A DNA stretch of 64,000 bases from Megalobrama amblycephala (Eukaryota > Chordata > Actinopteri > Cypriniformes > Xenocyprididae): the NCBI RefSeq assembly GCF_018812025.1, contig NC_063063.1, forward strand, positions 5,920,442 to 5,984,441, in the 5' to 3' direction. The notes below the pieces were generated by a model that was not told the DNA's origin, ran no database searches, and saw nothing but the letters and a program-made list of their open reading frames with translations. The position numbers were made by a program, and so were the translations under genes. Shown here in pieces: positions 1-11,320 of this stretch. Every line of letters starts with the position of its first letter. Position 1 is the first letter of the stretch.

Positions 1-3
1 TTC

Positions 4-188
4 AAATTAAACCCTGTGGCTCGTGACGACACATTGATGTCCTAAGACACGAAACGACCGGTTTGTGCGAGAAACCGAACAGTATTTATATCATTTTTTA
101 CCTCTAAAACGCCACTATGTCCAACACAAACTGATCGTTTCATGTCTTAGGACATCCATGTGTCGTCACGAGTCGCAGGGTTTAATTT
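4..188. repeat. Foldback (palindromic) MITE-like repeat
   Basis: The left arm (from AAATTAAACCCTG at 4) and the right arm (ending CAGGGTTTAATTT at 188) are nearly perfect reverse complements for about 50 bases, including a shared GTCCTAAGACA block. Between them is a short loop around 60-125. This is the form of a small non-autonomous DNA transposon. The family is not identified and there is no coding content. Confidence 0.65.
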
Positions 189-303
189 TGGGTTTGTCTG
201 TGCATGTTTTTTTTTTTTTTACTTTTATAGACAAAGTTCCCATTGACATGCATTATATGACTGACAGCCCGCAACGTTTGGCAGTTAAAAATCATCATTT
301 GTG

Positions 304-396
304 TTCTTCTGAAGAAACAAAGTCACCTACATCTTGGATGTCCTTGGGGTAAGCAGATAAACATCAAATTTTCATTTCTTGGGATGAACTATCCCT
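304..396. repeat. Right end of a TTAA-bounded 'AGGGATAGTTCACCC' repeat
   Basis: The segment ends with TTTCATTTCTTGGGATGAAC and ATCCCT directly before TTAA at 397-400. This is the reverse complement of the start of the repeats at 5718, 17325, 25871, 27273 and 45838. The left half is missing or lies under the foldback repeat at 4-188. Bases 401-752 hold only a fragment (about 600-735) that resembles the repeat at 36770-37050. Confidence 0.55.
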
Positions 397-752
397 TTAA
401 TACCAGGTGTAAACAGGGCCCTAGAGCAACTTTAGGGAACTATCCTTTTTGATGTTAGTCTACGTTTCGCTGAGTGTGAGCGGTTGCAAGTTCTGACCTA
501 AAACCACTTTTAATAAACCAAAATGGCTGCTGTATGTCTGTGGATTATGAGCCAAAACACTTCTGAATTTTGTATAGAGCGATGATCACATATTTTTGTA
601 GGTCAACCCAGAAGTTAGCATCACCCAGTTTCGCTCCACTTTAGACATTCTACTAACTTATAAGTAACTTTGCAACTACTTGTCAACTAACTCTCATTAG
701 AGTATAAGTAGACTGTAGTAGACAGTTTTAGTAGAGAAAAAAAAAAAGGGTC

Positions 753-911
753 ATGCTGAAGTGTGGTACTGTAATAGGATGCCACCTTTGCAATAAGTCA
801 GTTTGTGAAATTTCATCCCTGTTAGATGTTCCGTGGTCAACTTTAAGTGGTATTATTGGAAAGCGGAAGCTTTTTGGAACAGCAGCAACTCAGCCACAAA
901 GTGGAAGACCA
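753..911 (+). pseudogene. Tc1-like transposase, N-terminal fragment
   Basis: The forward frame reads a Tc1-type helix-turn-helix start: GTVIGCHLCNKSV, then EISSLLDVPWSTLSGIIGK, then TATQPQSGRP-like residues (here AATQPQSGRP), the usual linker before the second DNA-binding helix. The reading breaks at about 911, exactly where a new sequence begins with CAGGGTTTTT. The next part of the same protein, KVTERDH-like residues, resumes at about 4083. I infer one old Tc1-like element split by an insertion. It cannot be functional: it is split and has stops in the second half. Confidence 0.65.
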
Positions 912-1284
912 CAGGGTTTTTATTTAAGTCTTTATTTAATCTTGACAGACTACACATCATTAGAAAGGTCAAAGATTCCATTTTATCTTATATTAAATAT
1001 CTTATAGTGACAGTAAATTCAAAATTTTTGTCACAAGCTATGCAAAATCAAAAACTCCATGTCCATGCACATTAAATATGAGCCTCTAATGCATCCACTG
1101 GGGGAAAAACTCCTGGTACACTTCTCATCAGAGTTCCTTACTAAACTCTGTACACTAGGGCTTTTAATCCATAAGTTTGCCCATTTCAAATTTGTTTAGA
1201 GAAGAGTATTATTATTATTGTTTTATATTTTTACACAAATTGGAATTTTTTTGAGCATTATAGAGCATTAAGTGGCTAGTGGGG

Positions 1285-1535
1285 CAGTTGTGGCCTAATG
1301 GTTAGAGAGTCGGACTTGTAACCCGAAGGTCGTAAAAGTACCGGCAGGAAATGTTGGTGAGGAGAGTGAATGAACAGCACTCTCTTCCACTCTCATTACC
1401 CACAACTGAGGTGCTTTTGAGCAAGGCACCTAAACCCCAATCACTCCCCAGGCACCGCAGCAAAAATGGCTGCCCACTGCTCCTGGTGTGTGCAGTGAAG
1501 CTGAACAACATGCTGATAGAAACGTTTTGACTGAA
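1285..1535 (+). repeat. tRNA-derived SINE
   Basis: The head (about 1285-1335) reads GTGGCCTAATGGTTAGAGAG and then GGACTTGTAACCCGAAGGTCG, the layout of a tRNA-like promoter with an A box (TGGCCTAATGG). The B-box region is degraded, reading CGTAAAAGTACC where GGTTCGAGTCC would be expected. The body contains the common SINE core TTGAGCAAGGCACCTAAACC (1418-1437). It resembles fish V-SINE/HE1-type repeats, but I cannot name the family. Confidence 0.6.
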
Positions 1536-1965
1536 TAAGCGTGACAATTAAACACACAGTTGCGACAGTATATGGTAAATTTTGTATTCTTCAAGCTATC
1601 TAAGATATTTTCATAAGAATAAAATGTGTATAATTCGGCATAGACTTTATTATTGTATAGAATATTATAAATTAATATATTTTTCATCATTCTGTAAGAC
1701 GCCACATCAGATCACAGAAGGTAGTTATTTTAAACATTTCGACTGATGTTATATAGTGGGTTTGGAATAAAAACATGATAATATTGTCATAAATTGTTGT
1801 CTTTTGACGCTATGCTAAAATAACGTGCTAGCTAGCCCGTATGTACTTGTTGCCAGCAGCGATAAATCACCTAAGATCACTGGAATGTTTCTTCTTTAGA
1901 AGGGCATTTGATACAAGACGCAAAGCATGTAAAGTTAGATGTTTAATCAAAGCCATTTTTATTAA

Positions 1966-3932
1966 AGGTGCCATCGAACGTTTTTTTACAAGATGTAATA
2001 TAAGTCTAAGGTGTCCCCTGAATGTGTCCATGAAGTTTCAGCTCAAAATACCCCATAGATTTTTTTTAAATAATTTTTTTAACTGCCTATTTTGGGGCAT
2101 CATTAACTATGCACCGATTCATGCTGCTGGCCCTTTAATTGCTCGCGCTCTCCGCCCCCCCAGAGCTTTCGACTCTATCGTTGCATAAACAAAGTTCACA
2201 CAGCTAATATAACCCTCAAAATGGATCTTTACAAAGTGTTCGTCATGGAGCATGTCTAATCGCGTAAGTATGGTATTTATTTGGATGTTTACATTTGATT
2301 CTGAATGAGTTTGATAGTGTTCCGTGGCTAACGGCTAATGCTACACTGTTGGAGAGCGTTATAAAGAATGAAGTTGTGTTTATGCATTATACAGACTGCA
2401 AGTGTTTAAAAATGAAAATAGCGATGGCTCTTGTCTCTGTGAATACAGTAATAAACAATGGTAACTTTAACCACATTTAACAGTACATTAGCAACATGCT
2501 AACGAAACATTTAGAAAGACAATTCACAAATATCACTGAAAATATCATGTTATCATGGATCATGTCAGTTATTATTGCTCCATCTGCCATTTTTCGCTAT
2601 TGTTCTTGCTTGCTTACCTAGTCTGATGATTCAGCTGTGCACATCCAGACGTTAATCAGTCCCTCCAGAAAAACGCGGAATTTTTTTGTGATTGTTGCGG
2701 GCTAAAATGCTTGATTTTGCGGCACGTTTTCTTAAAAAATGCGATGGAATATGCGGGATATTTTTGCAATTTTATGCGATGAAATTGCGGGAACTTGCAA
2801 AAACTGCGGTTTGATGAAAAACAGAAAAAAATAAAGGGTGATTCCCCCAACACCCTGTTCTCACTAGGCTTAATGTAAAGAGTAATTTCCTATTACTTCC
2901 TATGATAAGCAAGCATACTAAATCACAGAATATTTAAGTTCTCATTCTGTTTTATTTCAGAACTTAATTAACACATGGCTCAAACTTACAAAACATTGAG
3001 TCAAACAAGTTCTGTAGCTTTACAAAAGGAATATGAGTTTGTAGAAAGGCGCTATATAAAATAAACGTATTATTATGAATATCCAACAACTTCTATAAAA
3101 ATGAATAAATAAAATATTTTTAAAAATGTGTGCTTCTTCCTGCCTGCTTCCGCTGCTGCTTTAACCATCCTTGGTGGTGGCAAAGTGAAAGTGGTTTTCC
3201 AGCGTCAACACGCAGTTGCACGGAGTGCAAAATATTTTGCCCCCACTGTCATGTAACACACCGGGAAACTGCTTCGCGCGGTCTTTTTTGTGCTTATTTT
3301 TATTGGCAAATGAGAATGATTTGTGTGCTTCATCATGGTTTCATGGTTTGCAGATGATGTTCACGTCGCGTAATTACGTCACTTCACAAGGTTCCCATGG
3401 CAATAGGGGGAAAATAATGGCGCTTTACTAGTGTGAAGTAAACGCAACATTTTTCAACTTTCTGATTGAAAAAGATATATGTGACTTTTATGAAATCATG
3501 CTAGCCCCGCATATATTTTGCTTGCTGAAATCGGCAATTTATGCGGCGAAAGTGCGGCGTATTTGAAAAAATGCAACCCCCGCAGAAATATGCGGACTTT
3601 GGCTGATTATGCATGAAATCAGGCGATCGCATAATCGCGTTTTTCTGGAGGGACTGGTTAATACTGGCTGCGCTTATGTAATGCCTTTCATAATGTCGGG
3701 AACATGGGCTGGCATATGCAAATATTGGGGGCGTACACCCCGACTGTTACGTAACAGTCAGTGTTATGTTGAGATTTGCCTGTTCTTCAGAGATCTTTTA
3801 AACAAATTAGATTTATATAAGAAGGAGGAAACAATGGAGTTTGAGACTCACTGTATGTCATTTCCATGTACTGAACTCTTCGTTAATTCAACTATGCCGA
3901 GGTAAATTCAATTTTCAATTTCGATGGCACCT
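1966..3932. mobile_element. TTAA-bounded DNA element, ends AGGTGCCATCGAA
   Basis: The element starts AGGTGCCATCGAA after TTAA (1962-1965) and ends TTCGATGGCACCT before TTAA (3933-3936), so it has a terminal inverted repeat and a TTAA target duplication. A block near the left end (GTGTCCCCTGAATGTGTCCA, about 2010-2029) matches in reverse complement the right part of the element at 49985-50677. About half its length is a second, nested element (2657-3656). TTAA duplications are known for piggyBac and Kolobok elements. No transposase frame is recognised. Confidence 0.65.
2657..3656. mobile_element. Nested 1,000-bp element, ends CAGTCCCTCCAGAAAAACGCG
   Basis: It begins CAGTCCCTCCAGAAAAACGC and ends GCGTTTTTCTGGAGGGACTG, which are perfect inverted termini, and it is flanked on both sides by GTTAAT (2651-2656 and 3657-3662). 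The interior has GCGG/TGCGGG-rich subterminal motifs at both ends and no recognisable open frame. It is a non-autonomous DNA transposon inserted in the TTAA-bounded element. The superfamily is unresolved: a GTTAAT duplication would be 6 bases, or part of a degraded 8-base hAT-type duplication. Confidence 0.7.
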
Positions 3933-4082
3933 TTAACACTGTTTTAATCATCTTAATAAAGTCTGCCATGCCGCCATCACATACAGCAGTTATCTCAGAT
4001 ATAGATGACCAAATAAAGCTTTGGTGGGACAAAAATTCGTTTTGGTGGCCACCAAAATATTTTCAGTGCAGGAAAAACCCTG

Positions 4083-4560
4083 ATAAGGTCACAGAGCGGG
4101 ACCACTAAGGGCTGAGGCACATGGTGCAAAAAAGTCGCCAGCACTCTGCTGACTCCATAGCTAAAGAGTTCCAAACTTTCACTGGCATTAATATCAGCAC
4201 AAAACCTGCTATTTTTCAGGGGTTGGGATAGCCCCCTTCTTAATTCTTAATGCTTCAGCATACCAAGACATGTTGGACAATACTATGCTTCCAAGCTTTT
4301 GTGGGAACAGTTTGGGGAAGGCCCTTTTCTATTCCAGCATGACACTGCACCAGTTCACAAAGCACAAAGACTATGAGTTTGGTGTGAAGAACTTGACCCA
4401 TTCAGAGCCCTGACCTCAACCTCAACACCTTTGGGGTAAACTAGAATGGAGATTGCGAGCCAGGCCTTCTCGTCCAACATCAGTGTCTGACCTCACAAAT
4501 ACTCTACTTGATGAATGGGCAAAAACTCCCACAGAAACACTCTAAAAGCCTTCCCATAAG
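4083..4560 (+). pseudogene. Tc1-like transposase, middle and C-terminal fragment
   Basis: Forward-strand translation, in shifting frames, gives KVTERDH, then SRQHSADSIAKEFQTFTGIN, then WEQFGEGPFLFQHDTAPVHK (the second catalytic aspartate region) and finally LRARPSRPTSVSDLTNTLLDEW-like sequence near 4450-4520. The expected SPDLNPIE box is damaged near 4405-4430. It continues the N-terminal fragment at 753-911. Stops and frame changes show that it is dead. Confidence 0.65.
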
Positions 4561-5624
4561 AGTGGAATCTGTTACAGCTGCAGAGGGGGACACCAACTCC
4601 ATATCACTGTCTGTGTATTTAGAGTGCAATGTCATCACAGTCCCCCTGTTGGTGTAATGGTGTAATACTGTATACATACATTCATGGCAGTTCTTCAAAG
4701 TCTCTCGCACTGTCGGCCATCCTTATTGTTGACTCCTGTATTAAGGAGATCAAAGCTTGAAACGCCATCATTCAAACAGATAATTCGGCTCATTTCTTTT
4801 ATAGTGGGGGACGGATAAATGCTCAACTCAGTTTTATCCCTAGAAGAGAAACTGTTCTCCACTAGTTGGCACAGTTGAAAACCACAGTCCTCTTCTTCTG
4901 TTGTTGTTATTGCTGCTGACTCTTAGCATGCTGTCTCTGCCACTCTGCATAATGCGTTTGCCTGGCTTGCTCCTAATTTCCCAAGCTTCTCATCACTGTC
5001 AGGGAGTTCCTGTTTGATCTGGGAGACACCCTCCCTCTTTCTCTCTCTCTCTTTCTCAGCTGTCTGCAGCCTGGGAAAAGCCGCAGCGACACGGCAAACT
5101 GTCGCTGCCTGAAGGGGGGAGCGGGTGCAGAGGCGCGCTCTGAGAACATGAAAGGACAAACAGCCGCGGTCTGCCGCTGCACCCCTGTCGCCAGGCCTGC
5201 CCGTCTGTCTGTGGCGATAGGCGGTCGGGAGCTGGTGCTGCTGCTGCAGTGGGAGGCCAATTTCTGGGTGATCTGAGTTGCGCTGTTTGGTTTAGCCTGA
5301 CCATCAGGTCTGGGAACAGCCTGACTGCAGTCTTCACCGGTAAATAAGGCTAGTCTTAGCTGCTCTCTCAGCATGCTTTTAGAGAGGTTTTGGGCAGCTT
5401 TCAGATGGGAGACTAGCTGAACACTCAGCTAAACCACTTAAGCATCAGCTTGCCCAGGCTGGGAAACCATCTTAAACCTGCTAAAACCAACAAACAATCT
5501 TAGCCTGATTTAAGCGGATCTATTTTCATCAGGGCTGGCCCAACAATATGCACACACATTAATGCAACATAGACAGTTGGAAAATTGTCAATTTTGCTTT
5601 CTAACTGTAGATGAGAATCAGCAG
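4561..5624. other. Intergenic; GC-rich, CpG-bearing stretch about 4960-5345
   Basis: Most of this stretch is unremarkable. Bases 4960-5345 are clearly richer in G, C and CpG than their surroundings and include a CT-rich run (5034-5057) ending in CAG, like a splice acceptor on the plus strand. Minus-strand open frames here are compositional and match no family I recognise. It could be a promoter or a non-coding RNA exon, but neither is shown. Confidence 0.3.
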
Positions 5625-5712
5625 AGCTACTCAACCGGTAGTTCATGTTGCTAGCAACGGCAAGGTCATGGGTTTGATTCCCAGTGAATGCATGTGCTGG
5701 TAGAATGTATAC
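5625..5712 (+). repeat. tRNA-derived SINE fragment
   Basis: The segment carries CAACGGCAAGGTCATGGG followed by TTTGATTCCCAGTGAATGCA. This is the B-box half (GGTTCGATTCCC in intact copies) of the DANA/mermaid type of fish SINE. It ends where the TTAA-bounded repeat at 5718 begins. Confidence 0.5.
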
Positions 5713-5717
5713 CTTAA

Positions 5718-6313
5718 AGGGTTAGTTCACCCAAAAATGAAAATTCTAATTAATTACTCGCCCTCATGTTCGTTCCACACCCATAAGACCTTTGTTCATC
5801 TTCGGAAACACAAATTAAGATATTATTTGATCAAATTCTGATGGCTCAGTGAGGCCTGCATTGACAGCAAGTTAATTCACACCTTTCAAACGCCCAGAAA
5901 GCTAAACTAAAGACATATTTAAAACAGTTCATGTGACTACAGTGGTTCAACCTTAATGTTATGAAGCGACAAGAATACTTTTTATGCGGCCAAAAAAAGA
6001 CAAAATAACGACTTTATTCAACAATATCTAGTGATAGGCAATTTTCAAAACACTGCTTCATGAAGCTCCGAAGCTTTACGAATCTTTTGTTTCGAATCAG
6101 TGGCTTTGGAATGTGTATAGAAACTGCCAAAGTCATGTGGCTTAAACGAGGCTTCGTTACGTCATAAGTGTTTCGAAATTTCATTGGTTTAACTGATTTT
6201 ATCAAAAATTTCTTAATTTGTATTCTGAAGATGAACAAAGGTCTTACGGGTGTGGAACAACATGAGGGTGAGTAATAAATGACAGAATTTTCATTTTTGG
6301 GTGAACTAGCCCT
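5718..6313. repeat. TTAA-bounded palindromic repeat
   Basis: It is bounded by TTAA at 5714-5717 and 6314-6317, starts AGGGTTAGTTCACCCAAAAA and ends with the reverse complement of that. A second shared block is CACACCCATAAGACCTTTGT (about 5777-5796), answered near the right end by AACAAAGGTCTTACGGGTGT. It is the same family as 17325-18096. There is no coding content. Confidence 0.7.
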
Positions 6314-8407
6314 TTAAATGCAACGTAAAGGCCCTGATATACTCAACTTTTTTTTATTCTTCTCTCAGTGGTAAAAATAAAATAATACCAGAGCATAAAA
6401 TACCATAAAATAATTCCTGACGCTGCCCGCGCTGCTGAGAACAGCGTCTAGATGAATATGTAAATATGCGCCGTGTGCTTTCTTCTCAATAACAAATTAA
6501 ACATACAAAAATATGACAGCAGTAAAGAAAGCATCTGATCATAGCAATGTTGGATATGTTTGCACAAGCTCAGCAATTTTGCACTCCAGTAATGTCACGC
6601 CATGCTTTTTTATATTGCACTTCATACAATAGATTCCTTTTTAAAGCAAGCTGCTTTACAGTATTAAACATGAAAAAACAGTATCAGTGTCAACTTGCAA
6701 CTTAAATTTCTACTATAAAGTAGCTCTCCAGTGTGTTAATGTTTTTGCTTGTGACTGACCTCCAGCGGAATAAACAGAAGAAATGAACCAGAGAAGATTT
6801 TCATGTCAAAGAAGGCGAAGCCCCTTACAACACCTACCTGTTAAGTAATCACCATGGACCAATGGTAGCTTGAAGGTGTTTACCAGTCAGAGCAAAATTT
6901 TCCAGAAAGTTCGCTTTGGCAAGCTGTTTCAAACTCCAGAACTCAAAACAAACTTCATTCAGAAGTCACTTTCAAACCAAGCAGCTTTCTTTTGGTCAGC
7001 GAATTCACGTGCCAATTTGAAAATAAGTGAAATTCGCGAGGTGAACTTGCGAAAAAACTCCCGATCACTCAAATTCCTTTTGGAATGACTGGATTTTGCC
7101 TGTGAAATTTCGTCGAGCAATGATAAACGTGACTGCACCCATATAAGACGCGTAACATTTGCATAAAAACCCAATTTGTTTCCCAACCTGGCCCAGAGCA
7201 TCTCAGAACAGTGATCTGTACCGGTCTGACTTGATGAGAACCAGAGCGGGGCAGGACCAAAGGCATCTCCGGCAGGACTTTAGTAGCTTGTTTATCACAT
7301 TTTGACAGTAATAGGAAAACAGTCATCCCTCTTTCCGCACCACTCCTTACTCTCAGACATACCATTTATCTGCTGTAGAGTCCTTTTCAGAGCCAGAACC
7401 CTTGACTAAACCCTGTCTCTTCTTTACTGTATATCTCACTGGACCAAAACACTGTTCAGCTCTTGTATGAGATTAACTCATTCATGATCTTGAAAATGAC
7501 TCAATAGTTTAAAGCTAAAGTTGCTAGACTTCTTATGTAAATCCGGAAGTGTTAAAGTTTTTTTAATTTGTTCATATAGTTTATTTTTTAATTTATTTTA
7601 AATAGAATATGATATACAGTTGGTCAACACATCTGAGACCCCAATGAAATTGATTTACAATACTGGATTTGGATATTTTCTAAATAAATTCAATAAATTT
7701 GTGGGATTGATCATGTAAACTCTTTGTACAGAACATCAGATGTTCTTGCTTCTAAGATGATCTTGGGAACATCTAGTTTTTGGGAAAATAGTGAAATAAA
7801 ATAAAATACATTTTATTTTATATTAAAATATTGAAAAAAAAAAACTTATTTCACATTAAAATAACAGTCCAGATCACTAGTAGCTCTTGAAGAATGACTA
7901 GGTAACATTTGGTTATAAAATTTATCACTATTTACTCATGTTGAAATAGTAAAAAAGACAATTGCTCACATCTCAGACACACGTTAATGTTGTGATTAGC
8001 AATTAATTGGTAATTCTTTATAATTTGTCATAGTCATTAGTTCTTAATGTGGCCAATCTCATTCAGTAATTATTGATTACCTATTTATTAATTATTGATT
8101 ATAAGGAACAGTCTCAGTCCTAAATTTGTTCACTGTGAAAAAGTATTTTCAAGATTTGCTTCACACCATTTTTTCTTTTGTCAAATCAACTTAAATAATT
8201 AATGCAGTTCCGATAACATAATATTTTGAGTTTCTGTTGCTTCCGTAAACCAATCGCCTTCATTGCATTAACTCAAATTTGTTATTTCAATGAACTCAAA
8301 ATTTTAAGGCAACCAGGTAACTTTTTTTTAAGGTAAACCAACAATTTTGTTTTACAGTGTACTTACTGATTAGTTCATTTTATTTCCATTTCCCCTATAT
8401 ATATATA
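6314..8407. other. Intergenic, no gene seen
   Basis: This is AT-rich sequence with scattered short open frames that have no domain signature. The stretch 6870-7150 has somewhat higher CpG and repeat-like wording. I see no exon pair with matching phase and no RNA gene. Confidence 0.4.
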
Positions 8408-10008
8408 CAGGTACTGGTCATATAATTAGAATATCATCAAAAAGTTCATTTATTTCACTAATTCCATTCAAAAAGTGAAACTTGTATATTATATTCATTC
8501 ATTACACACAGACTGATATATTTCAAAAGTTTATTTCTTTTTATTTTGATGATTATAACGGACAACTAAGGAAATTCCCAAATTCAGTATCTCAGAAAAT
8601 TAGAATATTACTTAAGACCAATACAAAGAAAGGATTTTTAGAAATCTTGGCCAACTGAAAAGTATGAACATGAAAAGTATGAGCATGTACAGCACTCAAT
8701 ACTTAGTTGGGGCTCCTTTTGCCTGAATTACTGCAGCAATGCGGCGTGGCATGGAGTCGATCAGTCTGTGGCACTGCTCAGGTGTTATGAGAGCCCAGGT
8801 TGCTCTGATAGTGGCCTTCAGCTCTTCTGCATTGTTGGGTCTGGCATATCGCATCTTCCTCTTCACAATACCCCATCGATTTTCTATGGGGTTAAGGTCA
8901 GGCGAGTTTGCTGGCCAATTAAGAACAGGGATACCATGGTCCTTAAACCAGGAACTGGTAGCTTTGGCACTGTGTGCAGGTGCCAAGTCCTGTTGGAAAA
9001 TGAAATCTGCATCTCCATAAAGTTGGTCAGCAGCAGGAAGCATGAAGCTCTCTAAAACTTCCTGGTATACGGCTGCGTTGACCTTGGACCTCAGAAAACA
9101 CAGTGGACCAACACCAGCAGATGACATGGCACCCCAAACCATCACTGACTGTGGAAACTTTACACTGGACCTCAAGCAACGTGGATTGTGTGCCTCTCCT
9201 CTCTTCCTCCAGACTCTGGGACCCTGATTTCCAAAGGAAATGCAAAATTTACTTTCATCAGAGAACATAACTTTGGACCACTGAGCAGCAGCCCAGTCCT
9301 TTTTGTCTTTAGACGCTTCTGACGCTGTCTGTTGTTCAAGAGTGGCTTGACACAAGGAATGCGACAGCTGAAACCCATGTCTTGCATACGTCTGTGCGTG
9401 GTGGTTCTTGAAGCACTGACTCCAGCTGCAGTCCACTCTTTGTGAATCTCCCCCACATTTTTGAATGGGTTTTGTTTCACAATCCTCTCCAGGGTGCGGT
9501 TATCCCTATTGCTTGTACACTTTTTTTCTACCACATCTTTTTCTTCCCTTCGCCTCTCTATTAATGTGCTTGGACACAGAGCTCTGTGAACAGCCAGCCT
9601 CTTTTGCAATGACCTTTTGTGTCTTGCCCTCCTTGTGTAAGGTGTCAATGGTCGTCTTTTGGACAACTGTCAAGTCAGCAGTCTTCCCCATGATTGTGTA
9701 GCCTACAGAACTAGACTGAGAGACCATTTAAAGGCCTTTGCAGGTTTTGAGTTAATTAGCTGATTAGAGTGTGGCACCAGGTGTCTTCAATATTGAACCT
9801 TTTCATAATATTCTAATTTTCTGAGATACTGAATTTGGGATTTTCCTTAGTTGTCAGTTATAATCAGCAAAATTAAAAGAAATAAACATTTGAAATATAT
9901 CAGTATGTGTGTAATGAATGAATATAATATACAAGTTTCACTTTTTGAATGGAAATAGTGAAATAAATCAACTTTTTGATGATATTCTAATTATATGACC
10001 AGCACCTG
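8408..10008 (-). mobile_element. Tc1-like element, copy 1
   Basis: The element is 1,601 bp with TA target duplications at 8406-8407 and 10009-10010. The ends read CAGGTACTGGTCATATAATT on the left and the near-exact reverse complement (ending CCAGCACCTG) on the right. The inverted repeats are unusually long, about 200 bases each (8408-8612 and about 9803-10008). The interior holds a minus-strand transposase pseudogene. The left flank is a short TA run, fitting the TA target preference. Copy 2 of the same family is at 22080-23702. Confidence 0.9.
8696..9691 (-). pseudogene. Tc1-like DDE transposase, frameshifted (copy 1)
   Basis: The frame opens at MGKTADLTVV (9691) with the helix-turn-helix region VIAKEAGCSQSSVSKHINRE. 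The catalytic triad is visible as FSDESKF, FQQDLAPAHSA and SPDLNPIENRWG, the DD34E type, and the frame ends GAPTKY at 8696. It breaks at a T run near 9520 (seven T's where copy 2 has eight) and again near 9310-9345, where copy 2 has extra bases in place of SEASKDKKDW. These breaks make the product non-functional. Tc1 transposases are about 340 residues, which fits the total span. Confidence 0.85.
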
Positions 10009-10220
10009 TATATAAATATAATAAAATAGTTAATTGTAGTAGCTGAAGTGTAGTACTTCTCATTTGTCCTTCATTACTTCCTGCAGTTACCAATTAATGA
10101 CAGACCATTATTCTGAAGTGTTCCTGAATTTTTTTTCTATCCTATGTTGGACCCAGTTCACCATTTTACTTGCCCTGCCATTTTCACTCGCCCCACTGCA
10201 AGAATTACATTCAGCAGCAT

Positions 10221-11320
10221 ACACTGATCAGGGATAACATTATGTCCACTGACAGGTGAAGTGAATAACACTGATTATCTCTTCATCACAGCACCTGTTA
10301 GTGGGTGGGATATATTAGGCAGGAAGCGAACATTTTGTCCTCAAAGTTGATGTGTTGATGTGGCAAGCGTAAGGATTTGAGCAAGTTTGACAAGGGCCAA
10401 ATTGTGATGGCTAGACGACTGGGTCAGAGCAACTCCAAAACTGCAGCTCTTGTGGGGTGTTCCCGGTCTGCAGTGGTCAGTATCTATCAAAAGTGGTCCA
10501 AGGAAGGAACAGTGGTGAACCGGCGAGAGGGTCATGGGCGGCCAAGGCTCGTTGATGCACGTGGGGAGCGAAGGCTGGCCCATGTGGTCTGATCCAACAG
10601 ACGAGCTACTGTAGCTCAAACTGCTCTAGAAGTTAATGCTGGTTCTGATAGAAAGGTGTCAGAATACACAGTGCATCACAGTTTGTTGTGTATGGGGCTG
10701 CATAGCCGCAGACCAGTCAGGGTGCCCATACTGACCCCAGTCCACCACCAAAAGCACCAACAGTGGGCACGTGAGCATCAGAACTGGACCACGGAGCAAT
10801 GGAAGAAGGTGGCCTGGTCAGATGAATCATGTTTTCTTTTACATCACATGGATGGCCGGGTGCCTGTGCATCGCTTACCTGGGGAACACATGGCGCCACG
10901 ATGCACTATGGGAAGAAGGGAAGTCGGTGGAGGCAGTGTGATGCTTTGGGCAATGTTCTGCTGGGAAACCTTGGGTCCTGCCATCCATGTGGATGTTACT
11001 TTGACATGTATCACCTACCGTAAGCATTGTTGCAGACCATGTACGCCCTTTCATGGAAACAGTATTCCCTGGTGGCTGTGGCCTCTTTCAGCAGGATAAT
11101 GCACCCTGCCACTAAGCAAAAATGGTCAGGAATGGTTTGAGGAGCACAACAATGAGTTTGAGATGTTGACTTTTTCCTCCAAATTCCCCAGATGTCAATC
11201 CAATCGAGCATCTGTGGGATGTGTTGAACAAACAAGTCAGATCCATGGAGGCCCCACCTCGCAACTTTTGGACTTAAAGGATCTGCTGCTAACATCTTGG
11301 TGCCAGATACCACCCATTTT
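10221..11320 (+). mobile_element. Third Tc1-like relic, 3'-truncated
   Basis: The left end has ACACTGATCAGGGATAACAT (10221-10240), resembling the terminus of a separate Tc1-like family. The forward strand then carries a transposase pseudogene. Similarity stops at about 11318, after SWCQIP. No matching right terminus follows, so the element has lost its 3' end. It is of a different family from the copies at 8408 and 22080. Confidence 0.7.
10377..11320 (+). pseudogene. Tc1-like transposase, several frame breaks
   Basis: The first frame reads [18 protein letters not shown] and [20 protein letters not shown] (helix-turn-helix), with a stop after AHVV at about 10590. A second open part (10656-11099) gives WTTEQWKKVAWSDESCFLLH (first catalytic Asp) and GGGSVMLWAMFCWETLGPA. 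QQDNAPC (second Asp, near 11090) and SPDVNPIEHLWD (Glu, near 11185) are in other frames. It is a decayed DD34E transposase with at least one stop and two frame changes, and no C-terminal end. Confidence 0.8.

Larger units (their letters stand above)
912..4082. mobile_element. 3.17-kb composite insertion with CAGGGTTTTT termini
   Basis: The block begins CAGGGTTTTT (912-921) and ends AAAAACCCTG (4073-4082), a 10-base terminal inverted repeat. The CAGGG start is typical of hAT-type elements. The two flanks join the two halves of a Tc1-like transposase frame. No clean 8-base target duplication is visible, so the hAT assignment is tentative. It contains a tRNA-derived SINE (about 1285-1535) and a TTAA-bounded element (1966-3932), which itself contains a 1-kb element. 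No transposase gene of its own is recognisable. Confidence 0.5.

Noticed and set aside
1285..1335. Possible true tRNA gene
   Set aside because: It has a recognisable A box but no foldable acceptor stem or intact B box, and it continues into a SINE body.
4973..5374. 133-residue minus-strand open frame
   Set aside because: It comes from GC-rich composition. It has no recognisable domain, no splice partners, and low-complexity Arg/Ser/Pro content.
8739..9227. Plus-strand open frames inside Tc1 copy 1 (and 22414-22904 in copy 2)
   Set aside because: They are reverse-strand shadows of the transposase. The same antisense frames appear in both copies because the DNA is the same.
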